A stretch of 64,000 bases of DNA from Acheta domesticus (GCA_031308135.1 JAHLJT010000631.1:171547612-171611611); one strand, 5' to 3'. Shown: positions 10,230-22,097, counted from the stretch's first letter. Numbers and translations: made by a program. The notes: generated by a model not told the origin, from the sequence alone.

Positions 10230-12439
10230 TTTTACTTTCCTATATACGTACATATACTGTATACGTCGTATAGGTCAAGTTATGTAATGCTGCGGAAAAT
10301 CGATTTCGAGATTTCAACGGAAATACACGTTTTGGAGTTCCCTGATAACGAAAAAGTGGGTCTTTTCAAAACGTCCGTCCGTCTGTCAGTCTGTGAACAA
10401 CACTAAGGTCCGTTCGCTCTAACTTTACTCAGCACGTAAACAAATGCACGTGGTCGTCGCTTGTTCTCATTGACTGACGGACACCACACTTCCCTTCAGG
10501 GAGGCATGCGCTATAGGAGTTGGGTCCCTTTCAAAATTGATTAATTTCCTGACTCTCTACACAAACAGTCGAAATAATTTTCTCCATTGTCTTGAAGTAA
10601 AATCAGACACCGAGCGTGACCTTAACTGCCAACCTTCAGCTGCCAACGGACCTCTTTGAGATAACGTTCGTTCGCCAGTCCGTCGGCGCCGCTTCTGCTC
10701 AATTTTATCAATCTCCGTTTATCAATCAAGTTCCGTGTCTCGAATGGGAGAGTTATTAAAGAATGTTGTATTTTTGTTTGGTTAGTGAAAGTTGTGTTTG
10801 CTCATTGCGTTGATTTTTGTTTCCACATCGAACACAATAAGTGAAGCAGTTCCCGGTTTGAAACATTCCCAGGGAAAATCCCTCAGTGGTGAGAAGAAGG
10901 TTGTATTGATGTGTTTGAATAATTAGCGGCTAAAAATGCGTCAATGACTTTGTGGCGGGTGGAAGAAATGACTGCTGAATTGCAGGTGTCTGTGTCAAAA
11001 TTGTTTAAGAACTATGTAATGAATTAAGTCATTGGAAAGGTAACTTCTCCACGTAAGAAGAGATGTAGAGCAAAACAGGTAGAGGGCGAGTGCAATGAAT
11101 TTGTTAATCTGCCATTCGTATTCATGTGCACATTTTTTTTTAGAAACGAATTTCCAACATAAAATAAAATTCTTAATGGGGTTAACAAAGATTCGTGACT
11201 GCCAAATTTTAAAAGAACGTCACTGTATGTTCTATTGAAATTCGTGCTTCGGGCGGGATTTTACTGCTACCTTTCGAGAACACACGTAACTGTAAATTCT
11301 GTGATATTTAAGCAAAATATCTACATATTTTGGCTGGGATTTTGGGCGTACTGAAGAATAACTAGCGAAAACAATATGCTTCGACAGTTCTGGCTGTGAC
11401 ACGTGCCAGCATTTGAGTATGATCGTGGCGCGAATGGCGTAGCCAATCACAAACTACAGAACGGAGGGATACACTCGAAGTTTGTTTACTTGCGGAGTGA
11501 AGTTACAGCGAACGGACCTTAGCGCGTAAACCATACGTGCGATTTCTTCCAAAATGGATATTCCCTGGACGATCTGTGTCCACTCGAGGCGCCTCGATTT
11601 TGAAAAACTTTCTTCCAAATTTGAGGGTACTTTACATAAAGTCCCCCGGACATTTTCAATGTTTTCTCGAAAGCCGCTCCAAATTTTTTCTTTTAATTTC
11701 TTGTAAGGATAAAGTTTAATACACTTACAAATGTGGCATAGGTCTCATTTCCACGGTTAACTATACATTTTCGAAAATTTCAAAAGTTTGGATTTTTTTT
11801 GAGTCTTCCTACAAGAACAAAATTGAAGATAGAGATTTTGCCAACAAATAAAATTTGTTCTCCAAAGAGAGTTCTATCATTAAGGTCATGTACATTTTGT
11901 TGAAAATTATAGTACTTTTCACGCATTATTGCGTGCAATTTAAAAAAAATACATAACCAAGATTTTCTCAAAAACTGCTCCAAAGTTTTTCTTTAAACTG
12001 TTGATATGGATAGTACCTATTGTACTCTATGAGATGACATAAACGCCAGTTTGCTCTATTCTTTTGTTTTTTCAAAAATTACAAAAATGTAATTTTTTGA
12101 CTTGTTTCTGATGTCGTTAACATTTACATTAGCGGCGATTTGTTCACATTATTATATTTATGAGTACATGTGCATTAAATAATGTCAAGTAAAGTTTCTC
12201 CAGAATTCAGCCATTTTCTGTGAAAACTTGCTGAAAATTCCGCATTTTCAGAAACGCTCAAACACTATATTGTCAAAAATGGCTCGAATTTTTTTCTTCA
12301 AACTTTTCGAACGGATAGAGCTAATTGGACACTTTAATATAACGTAAAGCTCATTATGGGGTATTTTTTGTGCTTGCAAAATTTACAAAAATGTAATTTT
12401 TTTAAAGATCTCTCAGACGCGAGTCACGCTACGCCACTG
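10230..12439 (-). repeat. unclassified AT-rich repeat, minus-strand copy (copy 1)
   Basis: Reverse-complement relative of 37.4-40.95 kb. It begins with TACTTTCCTATATACGTACA, contains the CCGTCCGTCTGTCAGTCTGT block (opposite strand ACGGACGGACG), and shares the long runs about 'ttggagcc...ttttgagaaaattttgaaaatg' with the other copies. Near 12175 it has a single TTAA where copy 2 carries a piggyBac-like insertion. It ends with a hAT-type terminus ACGCTACGCCACTG at 12439. No protein of any length is encoded. Confidence 0.55.
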
Positions 12440-12700
12440 CTGGGATCCACTATTGATGACTGTGATGTTAAGCCAGGCGAAAAATATCCGGAAAAGTAAT
12501 TATTTGGAAAAATATTACGATTTATAGTTATAAATCATAGCGTATAGTACTCCAAACCTTTAAAGGAAGCTAGCACAAAGGTTTCATTGGTATTGGTTCA
12601 GCAGATTCAGAGATTATCGCACTGTAAGCCAACGTACTTTCGTCTCAATGTATTATAATATATGTATTATTATATTATATACTGCAATGTATTATTATAT

Positions 12701-13508
12701 TATATACTGCTAATAAAACTTCTGCTCAAAGAGTATTTCCTTCTGCTTCTGCCGACTTCACAGCCGGGAGTGGGGGAGAGCGATGTTGCCACTTACTCGG
12801 GCGGCAGACACGTGGTCGTTCTTGCGTCAGATCAGCTGTTGAGGCATACACGTTTAACTTATTGTATTTTTGATAGAATTCTAATAATATTTATTTGTTT
12901 ATTTGATGAAATTTTGTTACACAATTTTATCGCAGTCCTTTACACTATTATCCTGCCATAGCAGGGAATAACGAAACATTTTTGCATAACAACGCAAAGC
13001 AGATGAAAAGTACTTACAGCGAGACGCGTTTTAAGAATGAAGATGCATAGTATTTATTATTAAAGATTTATAAGAGAGAAGTATCTAAAAGCAAGACGTT
13101 CTTGGTTTGAATACATACCTTTCACAGAACGTTCACAATAAAAAATAATTGCAGGACTTTTCGAAGTTTCTGGCTTTACCAGTTATTTACAAGGTTTTGA
13201 AGAAGGCGTCCTATTGAATGCATTGGCATAAAGATAAAAATTAGAAATGTCCCATAAGAGATGTACATATACATGGATGTACGTCACAACCACACATACA
13301 CGATGCATAACGTAACACTTAATGGCGCTCCTCTTGGCGCTCGGCGCTCTTCGTAGCTTCGCGCTATTACATGCCATTTGTTTCTTAGTAAACGGCGACT
13401 CTGTTGTGACATCATCACAATTTGAAGCCTCTGATTGGATAACGGAACCCCCTCTCCCCTGTCGGCATGATGTTGTCAAGTCGGCAGAAATATTATTCGC
13501 AGTATAGT
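12701..13508. mobile_element. possible MITE with TATACTGC ends
   Basis: Left TATACTGCTAATAA and right, opposite strand, TATACTGCGAATAA. Slightly inside, TTCTGCCGACTTCACA matches opposite-strand TTCTGCCGACTTGACA. About 800 bp. The ends resemble those of the palindromic MITE families (TATACTGCG), suggesting related mobilisation. Internal open frames on both strands show no known motif. Confidence 0.45.
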
Positions 13509-13699
13509 ATAGATTAGTCCCAGATTTATCAAGTGGTGTATAATTATGAATGAAAGCATTGACTCCACACCCAATCATATCAATAAAATCCATAATGTAA
13601 CGTGGGCAAAAAAGAACCATAATTAGTATTTAACAATAAACGTAAAGCATCTAGTATGCAGCAAGGGCCCGTGATCACAAATTGAGTCCAAACAACCAT

Positions 13700-13938
13700 T
13701 ACCTATATTTGGGCTTTTATTTCTTGGCGCGCGGGGGCTTGTATTCACGATGGAATATCTCAGGGTATTTCGCGTCTTTCTCGGTCGTGCCGCTACGAGT
13801 CGCATGATCGCCAGCACTGCTCGATAAAGTCATGCGACTCCTAGTGGCACGGCTAAGAAAGACGCGAAATACCGTGAGATATTCCATCCTGAAGATATGC
13901 CACCACGCGCCAAGAAATAAAAACCTAAGTACAGTATA
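13700..13938. repeat. palindromic MITE (family B, copy 1)
   Basis: Inverted halves: TTTTATTTCTTGGCGCG on the left and its complement CGCGCCAAGAAATAAAA on the right. The internal core CGCATGATCGC / ACCGTGAGATATTCCAT is shared with family A. The right end reads opposite-strand TATACTGTACTTAGG. Non-coding, long-hairpin forming. Confidence 0.75.
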
Positions 13939-13959
13939 AGCATCAAGTTTATTTATTTT

Positions 13960-14060
13960 ATTTATTTTGGTAAAAAAATCAGTAAAAACTGTTTATGACG
14001 TGTGGGGAAAGAGATCACCTGCGCAGTTTCCAATAATGTAGCATTGTTTACATAATCCAT
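13960..14060 (+). repeat. fragment of the coding-like dispersed repeat
   Basis: CAGTAAAAACTGTTTATGAC, GTGTGGGGAAAGAGAT and CTGCGCA match the start of the repeat seen at 43050-43120 and 8640-8700. The rest of the repeat is absent. Confidence 0.55.
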
Positions 14061-14441
14061 TGGCTGTAGTGGTGACATTACTATTACAAATATGAGAGTG
14101 TTGGGGAGTAATGGGGCAGGCAAGTTGAATTTTTTCCGACGACACTGCGCTCTAGCGGCAGCAATCCGCAATAATCCGGTGATCGAAGTAGAAGTGAATA
14201 TTGCCGCGTGTACAGTGAAAATAGGTATATCGCACAGGATTCTCGAATTATACATATTACTAATATATATTATAGTAGACATAATGCTAATAACTATTAC
14301 TTGGAGTTTTCAACCTGTTGATGTCGGAATATTCCAACAAAAAAGTTTAAATAAAGGGAAGAAAGTTTTCATGTAAGCAGTGTAAAGGAAGTCTATGCGG
14401 GAATGAGACGGGTGTTATAATTTCTTTTAAGCAGCCATAGT

Positions 14442-15335
14442 TAGCCTGCAGTCCTGATGGAGTAATTAAGAATGGGCAAGGATTTGAATTGTTGGAAATC
14501 AAGTGCCCTTACCAGTGGCGTATCTGGGGGGGGGGAAGGAGCAAGGGGGACGGCGCGCCCCGGGTGACACCATTCTAGGGGTGACACTAATTAAGATATT
14601 TTATAGTTGGAATTATACAATTTAAATCATTTACTTAAAAATTTTATATATTAATCAAGACTATGTGATTTGGCTCTATTGTCAATAGAAAATGACATTG
14701 CAAGAAAGATAGATTTTAATGAAATTATAAATATGTTTGCTGCCCTAAAATCTCGTAAACAGGTTTTATAAATAACTTACATTTGTTGATAAGTTATGTT
14801 TAATTTTAAACTATATATTTAAAAATTATATTACAACTACTCTTATTTACATAGAATTTTTATTACTCCATAAATAACTATTATGTACAAATATGTTTGT
14901 ATTTTTATAAAATAATGTACAATCTATGCAGCAATAGATACTTTTATACTTAAGTTATGGGGGGGTGACACCATTAGCTTTGCCCCAGGTGACACCAGCT
15001 GAAGCTACGCCGCTGGCCCTTACTCATGTAAACATGGTTCAGTAGTGGACACGGAAGAAAAAAATTGTATCTGTTACATATTTGGAATTTACTGAAAACG
15101 GTGATTTAAAGATAAAAGATTCTCATGATCATTATACTCATCTTCACGTATTTAAATAAACACTTGCAATATACATTTGTCATTTTTTTGTCAATTCGTC
15201 AGTCGATCACGTTCATATTCTTGTTCATCGGGATGAAGAATTTTTATCATCTCTTATTCCCAAAATTGAAAATTTCTATTTTACTTATTTTATACAGCTC
15301 TTGAAGCTAAATTATCAATCTCAAAAATCTTTGCA
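14442..15335 (+). pseudogene. YqaJ-type exonuclease/recombinase domain, decayed and split
   Basis: Before the interruption the frame reads ACSPDGVIKNGQGFELLEIK then CPY. After it the frame resumes SCKHG. The motif SPDG...EIKCPYS is the metal-binding core of YqaJ-like (lambda-exonuclease fold) nucleases. Further on, readings in other frames give LEFTENGDLKIKDSH and HILVHRDEEFLSSLIPKIEN, as expected of the C-terminal half. At least two frameshifts are present. A 503-bp hAT MITE splits the gene between the codons for Tyr and Ser of CPYS. In arthropod genomes such domains are commonly parts of repetitive, transposon-linked genes; which element this belonged to is not visible. Confidence 0.65.
14513..15015. 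mobile_element. hAT MITE, 503 bp, inserted in the YqaJ-like gene
   Basis: Left end CAGTGGCGTATCTGGGGG and right end, opposite strand, CAGCGGCGTAGCTTCAGC. Perfect 8-bp duplications GCCCTTAC lie at 14505-14512 and 15016-15023. The repeated GGTGACACCATT near both ends is part of the subterminal sequence. No coding capacity. Confidence 0.9.
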
Positions 15336-16071
15336 CCTGCCTAATTTAAGGACCATTTTGTTTGAACGAAGTTAACATGATAATAAATATAAGAGTGTTT
15401 TATTTAGATTACACATTTCTATACAATGTTATCACCTAAACCTAATAAAATTTAATTAAATTATTAATGACGCAGAAGCGGTTCTTTGTTATTTGCTAGA
15501 ACACAGACCATGTACAGTATTTTGTCCACATATGTCATTAATGCTTTCTTTCCCATTCGTGATTTGGGAAACAATAAAATTCCAAATTAAGGTTTTTTTA
15601 ATTTTGCCATAGAGTAAAGATGTATACATCCTTAGTCTATGATTTTGCTCAGTGAGGAATACAACAATTTCTTCCGCCTTTCCTCTTCTTTTTATTCGCG
15701 GATTTACTCATTCTACTTTTTCTTTCTATGCATCAATTTACTCGAATACTTGCACTTCAACATATACAACTTACGGTGTAATACAACTGCGGTCACCGGA
15801 CAACTTACAACTTTCGTCACTAGATGTCACTTCGGGCGTTGCTTGTCTGCCCCATAGTAAAAAGTAATTCGAGGGAATGTGGACGTAAACGACAGCGGGA
15901 AAAGTAGAAAACATTGTGATAAGTTGAAATAATGTAAGGATACGTGAGCAAATTCCGTGGAGGTGAAATTAAATTAGTAAAATGATTATGAAAAGAACCA
16001 GAGAATAAACAGATAAAGTACGTAATCGGGAGTGATCAATCATTAAATAGTGTTCGAGTAATCGACTGACA
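15336..16071. other. no recognisable feature
   Basis: AT-rich. Two overlapping short plus-strand frames near 15640-15865 are in different phases of the same DNA and match nothing I know. Confidence 0.4.
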
Positions 16072-16318
16072 TATGTGTATGCAGATGATCTAGCGGTGGC
16101 AACAACGAATCTAGGAGATCTACAGCAAGCAATAGAAGAAATAACACATTGGTGTTGAGAACATGATTTCCAAATCAATACAGAAAAAAAACAGAACTGG
16201 AGGTGTTTAGAAAAGGGGGGAAAGTTCCTGTAACAACAAAAATCCACATAAATGATAAGTCAATTAAGATAACTCCAGAAACCACCTATCTGGGACTTGT
16301 ACTACAGCCCAGTGGCAC
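16072..16318 (+). pseudogene. LINE reverse-transcriptase fragment (YADD region)
   Basis: The frame reads YVYADDLAVATTNLGDLQQA, then EEITHWC, a TGA, EHDFQINTEKK..., and TTYLGLVLQ. YADD is the RT catalytic motif C. The helix plus 'W(C)xxxxFxINxxKT' and 'YLGLxL' blocks are the usual order in non-LTR retrotransposon RTs. One in-frame stop. Both ends are lost. A decayed scrap. Confidence 0.75.
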
Positions 16319-16368
16319 ATGCTAAGCTTGTGCAAAGGGATGGGCAAAGTCGTTCATTTATGTGAATA

Positions 16369-16621
16369 TACTGCGATTTTTGTAGGAAGAGCTCTCAAGG
16401 CCACTCAAATCCCATCTTCGCGATGGAATATGTCACGGCATTTGGCGTCTTTTCTCGGTCTTGCCGGTAGAAGTCGCATGATCGCAAGCACTGCTTCATA
16501 CGGTCGCGATCGTGCGAAATCTAGCGGAACGACTGTGAATGACACGAAATGCCGTGACATATTCCATCGCGAAGATTGGATTTGAGTGGCCTTGAGAGCT
16601 CTTCCTACAAAAATCGCAGTA
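16369..16621. repeat. palindromic MITE (family A, copy 2)
   Basis: Starts TATACTGCGATTTTTGTAGG and ends with the complement. Arms include AGAGCTCTCAAGGCCACT and CATCTTCGCGATGGAATA. The two halves pair over nearly the whole 253 bp with a short centre near 16490. The terminal TATA could include a TA duplication. Confidence 0.85.
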
Positions 16622-17522
16622 TAGTTCTTTATACGATCGTTCTTTTTAGTGAACTAGTTCGTTGAACTAGTTCAAAAGAACGAAATAGTTCATTTATTTT
16701 TGCCACGTACACAGGAATGCCATATTGGGCAAAATACCACCAATTGGGAGAAAAGCTAGCGTCGACTTGCAGGAAGAAAATGTATTTTGGGGGATTCCGT
16801 CCATTGGGCGGAATTCTTTGCATCCTAGAAGGGCTGTGTACGGTATGATTTTCTTTGCTTACTTAAATCGTCAATATTGCTCACATTTTCCCACAAAAAG
16901 TACAAGTATTTATGGCTTCTGAGAGAAATGGCCTATGCACAAATGTTTGAGTTTTGAACACCATGCAGCTATTATGAAAATGTCTGAGCCCTTTCTTTTT
17001 AGACATACATTTTGCCCCTTTTTCTAGAAATTGAACAAGTATTTAAGTCATAAAGCTAGGCTTAATAGGTAGGCTTTATCCACAAGAGTATTTTTAAACT
17101 TCTTGTGAACGTGCAGCTTTTTTGAAATGATCAGCCCCAGTGTCAGAGTCAAGCTTTATTCACCGGTTACCTTTCTTCCCCATGACGTTATTTGGCGGAT
17201 TTTCCCAGAAGGGATCTGGCAACCCTGGACGTAGGTGTTTTTTCAGCGTTGAAGTTGACCTTTTTTCCGACACCGTAGGTCGAAACCAAAAAATCAACCG
17301 AGACCATGAAAAAAACACACACTTAGCTCACGAAATAAGAACATTTCATTTCATTTTTTGGATTATTTCATTTCATTTTATTGTTCATAATACTTGGATT
17401 ACAAGTTTCAAACAATGGCATTGTTCTTAGATAGAAACAATTAGCACTAACCGTAATAATAATTAATTAAATTATAAACTTAAGTTACTACAACTTGTTG
17501 CTTGTCCTAAAGAAATAAATAA
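16622..17522. other. no recognisable gene
   Basis: Contains repeated 'ATTGGG' motifs (16730-16815) and a T-rich stretch before the retroelement. Short open frames lack family motifs. Confidence 0.4.
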
Positions 17523-17527
17523 CTTAT

Positions 17528-17943
17528 TGTTATAACTCAAAAACACTCACTTTCCATAAGAATATTTATTTACAAAAATCTGGGCCAACTCGGCCGCTAT
17601 GTACAGTTACCACAAAACTTCATATACAAAAAACAATATGCCATCTGGCTGAAACCACGCCGAGCGCTCTACTGCCGGTGATCCTCCGTCGGCGTCCTTT
17701 TATTTGGGCCAGCTCCCGCGCAAGGCTTCCCGCGGCTTCCCCTGATTGGCCGGTTCACCAGTGCGCGGAGCCCAGGTAACAGGCGTGGCTGGTTTCTGAG
17801 CACACCCTTGGCGCGCTTGACGAAGCTCAGCGCGCCTGATGCCGACGCTCTGTGCTGCGCGCTGCCGGAGGCGGGAACATGCTGCCGGCGCTCTTTGCCG
17901 CGCAGTTAGCGCGGCAACTTTGAACTGCCGTCCGCATACTACA
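17528..17943 (-). repeat. 3' LTR of the Ty3/Gypsy element
   Basis: 416 bp, minus-strand TGTAGTATGCGG...TTATAACA. Contains two AATAAA signals on the minus strand (one at 17699-17704, one near the 3' end). Preceded, in element orientation, by the purine tract GGTGGGGAGGG (17944-17954). The integrase stop codon lies within its first five bases. Confidence 0.95.
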
Positions 17944-20577
17944 CCCTCCCCACCGAAGTTGTGATGTAGGGGGTGAAACGACGCAGTCGGTTGCTCCTCC
18001 GCAATGCCGGCCGCTGCTGCGACTGTAGAGATGGCTCCTCGATGGTTGCGCCGGAATCCAGTGTGGGCCGCTCCTCCTGCTGGCTTGAAAAGGGAAAACG
18101 CATTACACTTTCTGTTGCCCTGCTCTGCGCTGCCCCCCCCGCCTGTTGCTTATCTACTACAGAATCGTAGTACCGTCTCCTAATCTGTGATTGATGCCGA
18201 GAGATTGATCTATCTTCTGTCCTGAGGACGTAAACTCTGCCTCCTCTTATTGCAGTTACTATTGCTGGTTGCCACTTACAATTACTTCCGTACACTCTTA
18301 CCAGTACCTTATCTCCTCTCTTGAATTTAGCGCCTTTGGTTGACACTGGCACTTCTTCCGGAAATAACAAGGACAATAAGGTACGGGGCTGCCGACCATG
18401 CAATACTTGAGCGGGGCTTCTACCTGACATATTTGGTAACGTCCTATAGGTGGTCAACATGCTAAGTAACGCCTGCTCTACTGATGCACCCGCTCTAGTT
18501 GCTTTAAGCATGGCTGACTTGAACGTCTGCACTAATCTTTCCACCTCTCCATTTGACTGAGGATGGAACGGTGGAGCCAAAATGTGCTGTATCCCGCTAC
18601 TTTTACAAAATTTTTGAAATTCCGCTGATATGAACTGCGGGCCGTTATCGGAGATCAATACTCGTGGGAGGCCTTCTGTTACGAAAACTTTCTTCAAAGC
18701 ATCTATTGTATGTGGTGCAGTTGTGTGTTGCATGCGCATCACGTACGGATAATTTGACAATGCGTCCACTACTAACAACCACATATGCCCTAAGAAAGGA
18801 CCCGCAAAATCTACATGTATGCGGTCCCACGGCTCGCAGGGTTGGGGCCATGAGCTTAAATCCGCTCTCGGCGCTGCCTGACTAGTTTGGCATGCTTCGC
18901 AATGCTTGCTCATCTCCTCTATATCTTGGTTATTCCTGGCCAATAACAATAACGGCGGGCTGCTTGCTTTGTCCTGGCTATACCCCAATGACCCTCATGT
19001 AAAAGGCGTAATACCTTTGGTCGCAACTTATGCGGAATCACTACCCTAACTCCTTCATCGCTAGCCAGTAATAATACGCCGCCCTTAACCGACAGCCTGT
19101 GTTGGAGCTTATACCATTCCGTCAGCGCCCTGGTTCGCCTATGCGCGCTGGACCAACCAGTTTGCACGTGGTACAGCACTTGCCTGAGCTGCGGATCCTT
19201 CTTTGTTTCCTTTGCCACTTGATATGACGAGACTGGAAAACCTGATACTGCCTCCTCTTCGGCTTGGTCCAGCTGGAGACAGGCGATGTCCTCAGAGTCA
19301 AAAGTTGCATCCGGCCCTTGCGGAAGACGGGATAGTGCATCTGCGTTAGCATGCTGATATGTAGATCTGTAAAGTATCCTGTAACTATAATCAGACAGGA
19401 AAAGCGCCCACCTTTGCATCTTACGCGCCGTATTATCTGGGATACGCTTGTGTGGCGAGAACAAAGACACCAACGGCTTATGATCAGTAATGATTATGAA
19501 CTTTGACCCATACAAGTATTCGTTGAATTTTCTCACGCCGTATACAATTGCTAAAGCTTCTTTTTCTATCTGAGAGTAATTCTTCTGGTGAACATTCAAC
19601 GTTTTTGACACACAAGCAATTGGCCGCTCAACACCCTTAGCATCCTTCTGCGAAAGGACTGCCCCAATACCATATTCTGATGCATCTACAGCTAGTATAG
19701 TCGTTCTATCTGGCAAAAAATGTTCCAATTTAACTGCCTGCATTAAATTCTCTTTCAACCTCCGAAATGCCTTGTCACAATCTGCCGACCAATGCCATTT
19801 TACGCCTTTCTTACGCAACGCGTTGAGGGGTGCTGCTATTTCCGCCATGTTCTTGATAAATTTGCCATAGTAATTAATCTTCCCCAGAAATGACTGTAGC
19901 TGCTGCAAATTAACAGGAACCGGAAGCTGCTGAATCGCCGTTGAGTTTTCTCCGGTTGGCCTGATCCCCGAGCTATCCAACACGTGACCTAGATAAGTAA
20001 TCTGTTCTTTAAAAAAATCACACTTATCCAAGTTAACCCTTAGGCCCCATTCATTTAAAGTCTTTAATAAGAGATTCAAGTTTGTAGATGTTCCTCCTCC
20101 GACTCGCCCGTTACCACTATATCATCTAGGTAGTTGGCGCTGCCCTTCACCTGGGCTGTCAGCGTATGCAGGCAGCGCTGGAAAATAGCCGCAGCTGAAG
20201 CGACCCCGAAAGGCAACCGGTTGTATCGGTAAAGCCCGAACGGTGTGTTAATTACCAATAAGTTCGCAGACTCTTCATCTAACGGGATCTGCAGATACGC
20301 GTCCCCGCAAATCTATTTTTGAAAATCTCTGCCCGCCCGCTAGCTTCTGAAAAAGCTCTTCTGCTCTGGGGATGGGGAACTGCTCTACCATGAGTTGCGC
20401 ATTAACGGTGCTCTTGAAATCTCCGCACATTCTAATTTTACCGTCTTTCTTTTTTACTATGACTACTGGAGTTGCCCATGCACTAGTACTGACGGGGGTC
20501 AAGACGTCCAAATCTACTAACCTGTCGATTTCCTTTTTTACTTTATCTTTCACTGCCAGGGGAACAGGTCGTGCTTT
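17939..20577 (-). pseudogene. Pol: reverse transcriptase, RNase H and integrase, frameshifted
   Basis: RT blocks: KKKDGKIRMCGDFK, FSKIDL, then INTPFGLYRYNRLPFGVASA and the catalytic YLDD (in YLDDIVV). RNase H: AVDASEYGIGAVLSQ, IEKEALA, TDHKPL. Integrase: HEGHWGIARTK ... KHCEAC zinc region, then a D,D-35-E core with Asp in VDFAGP, Asp in SDNGPQF and Glu in NGEVER. A chromodomain is absent; a basic C-terminal tail ends inside the LTR. Frame breaks: A run 20578-20582 (one base short), C run 20303-20306 (one base extra), about 20080-20082 (one short), and about 18928-18932 (one short). All catalytic residues visible are conserved, so decay is recent or the breaks are assembly errors. Confidence 0.9.
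17944..17954 (-). promoter_or_regulatory. polypurine tract
   Basis: Minus-strand GGTGGGGAGGG abuts the 3' LTR. This is the expected RNase H-resistant primer for plus-strand synthesis. Confidence 0.8.
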
Positions 20578-22076
20578 AAAAATTTAGGGGTGGCATCTTT
20601 CTTCAACTGCAAATGCGCCTCAAAAAATTTGCATTTTCCCAATTGCTCCGAAAAAACTTCTGAATTCAAATCTATCACATTCTTTACCTCCTTTGGCAGG
20701 GCGCTAGTCTGAATGACAAACGCGTCCTGAACCGTAAATCCAAAAATTGTGAAAACATCCATTCCTAGAATGTTAACCGCATCACGACTGTCCACAACCA
20801 CCAGTGTTACTTGTCTTTCCATCGCTTTGTATTTCGCTAGCAGGCTTATCTTACCTTTCGTCTTGATTCTCTGTCTAGCATATCCATAAAAAACTGTGTT
20901 CAGCGAGGCGCAAGGCGGAGAACCCAGCTGCTCATAAGTAGTCATGCTTATTAGAGTTGCTGCTGCACCTGTATCCACCTGGAATAATACAGATTTACCA
21001 CCTATTTCCAAGTTTACAAACAATTTACTTTTGTCATCACACTGCATAACTGAATAAATACAATCACCATCCCCTTCATCGATGCCTCTTTCTTGCCGCT
21101 GGCTTTCGGCATAACCACTGCTGCGTCCTTCTCTGACGTGCCCGCTCACCTCATCGATGTCCATTTCTTGTCGTCTGTTTTCAGCAGAACCACTGTTGCA
21201 CACTTCTCTAATATGCCCTTTCTTACCGCACTTGTAGCACTCCGCTCTGAGGAATCTGCAAACCTTCCTGTCGTGACTAATAAAACACTGTCTACAAGAC
21301 TTCAATAGCTTGCCTCTGCTGGTGGAAGGACTTTTCTTCTCCTGCTGCTTCCTGCTTCGTGGCTTGGCTACCCAATTTTCCTCCTGTACACTCATTTCCT
21401 CTACATCTCTTGCTGCTCTATCGCCTAACGTCATCTGATGCGCCGTATGCTTCGTTACCTCATACGATGTTGCTAATTTTAAGGCGTCTTCCAAAGACGG
21501 GTTGTTTTGTTGCAATAATGCCCACCGAACTTCTTTTTCCGGCGTATGCATTACCAACATGTCCCGTATCAATGACTCCGCATACGATTTCTCTGTGTTG
21601 CATTCAAACGCACAACGCTTCGCCAAACCCTTCAACTCCGTCGCCCAATCGGCATGCGTTTGGCCTGGCTTCATTCTGGATGAATAAAACTTGTAGCGTG
21701 CCGCCACTAAATGCGTCTCCCTCGAAAAATGAGCTAGCAGCCGCTGTTTAAGTATATCGTATGACACCTGCGAAATCTCTTCTTCCTTGCTTAACTTACG
21801 TAACAACCTATTTAACGGTGCGCCGATTGTGGCCAGAAAAAATGCTCTTTTACGAGATTCCTCTTTAATATCATAGCATAACAAATGTTGCTCCAATCTG
21901 GCCACATATTCTTCGCAGGTTTCCTCTGCTGCATCGTAAGTTGCGAACGGCGGGGCTGGGCTGCTCGGTCGTGAGGAAATTGCCGCTTGCTGCAATGTCT
22001 GCACCATCATCGCCATCTGCTGCTGCTGTTGCTGCTGTAGACACGCCATCAGTTGTGAAAATTGTTCCGCGTTCAT
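20550..22076 (-). CDS. Gag plus protease of the Ty3/Gypsy element
   Basis: 508 codons from an ATG lying 12 bp after the primer-binding site. It has a polyQ tract at residues 14-20, a capsid-like helical region (about 50-210), a CRQC...H...C variant knuckle (261-273) and a CYKCGKKGHIREVC zinc knuckle (280-293; C-x2-C-x4-H-x4-C) for RNA packaging. The retropepsin motif FQVDTGAAATLI is at about 365-376, with the catalytic Asp in DTG at 368-370. The reading ends at LFPWQ only because of a one-base loss in a T run (plus-strand A run at 20578-20582); the reverse-transcriptase reading continues in the -1 frame. There is no sign of a normal gag-pol junction at that point, since the break is downstream of protease and inside the RT lead-in. 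Confidence 0.9.
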   Translation of the reverse strand: MNAEQFSQLMACLQQQQQQQMAMMVQTLQQAAISSRPSSPAPPFATYDAAEETCEEYVARLEQHLLCYDIKEESRKRAFFLATIGAPLNRLLRKLSKEEEISQVSYDILKQRLLAHFSRETHLVAARYKFYSSRMKPGQTHADWATELKGLAKRCAFECNTEKSYAESLIRDMLVMHTPEKEVRWALLQQNNPSLEDALKLATSYEVTKHTAHQMTLGDRAARDVEEMSVQEENWVAKPRSRKQQEKKSPSTSRGKLLKSCRQCFISHDRKVCRFLRAECYKCGKKGHIREVCNSGSAENRRQEMDIDEVSGHVREGRSSGYAESQRQERGIDEGDGDCIYSVMQCDDKSKLFVNLEIGGKSVLFQVDTGAAATLISMTTYEQLGSPPCASLNTVFYGYARQRIKTKGKISLLAKYKAMERQVTLVVVDSRDAVNILGMDVFTIFGFTVQDAFVIQTSALPKEVKNVIDLNSEVFSEQLGKCKFFEAHLQLKKDATPKFLKHDLFPWQ

Positions 22077-22087
22077 TCTCCTTTTTA

Positions 22088-22097
22088 CTCGTCGCCA
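22088..22097 (-). promoter_or_regulatory. primer-binding site, matching tRNA-Ser(GCU)
   Basis: Minus-strand TGGCGACGAG begins one nucleotide after the LTR. It is the reverse complement of CTCGTCGCCA, the 3' end of tRNA-Ser(GCU) with CCA as I recall it from other animals. The match is 10 nt. The primer tRNA would start minus-strand DNA synthesis here. Confidence 0.7.

Noticed and set aside
20550..20585. Programmed -1 frameshift between gag and pol
   Set aside because: The shift lies after protease within the RT lead-in, the heptamer is not a standard slippery site, and three similar single-base breaks follow, so a plain indel is likelier.
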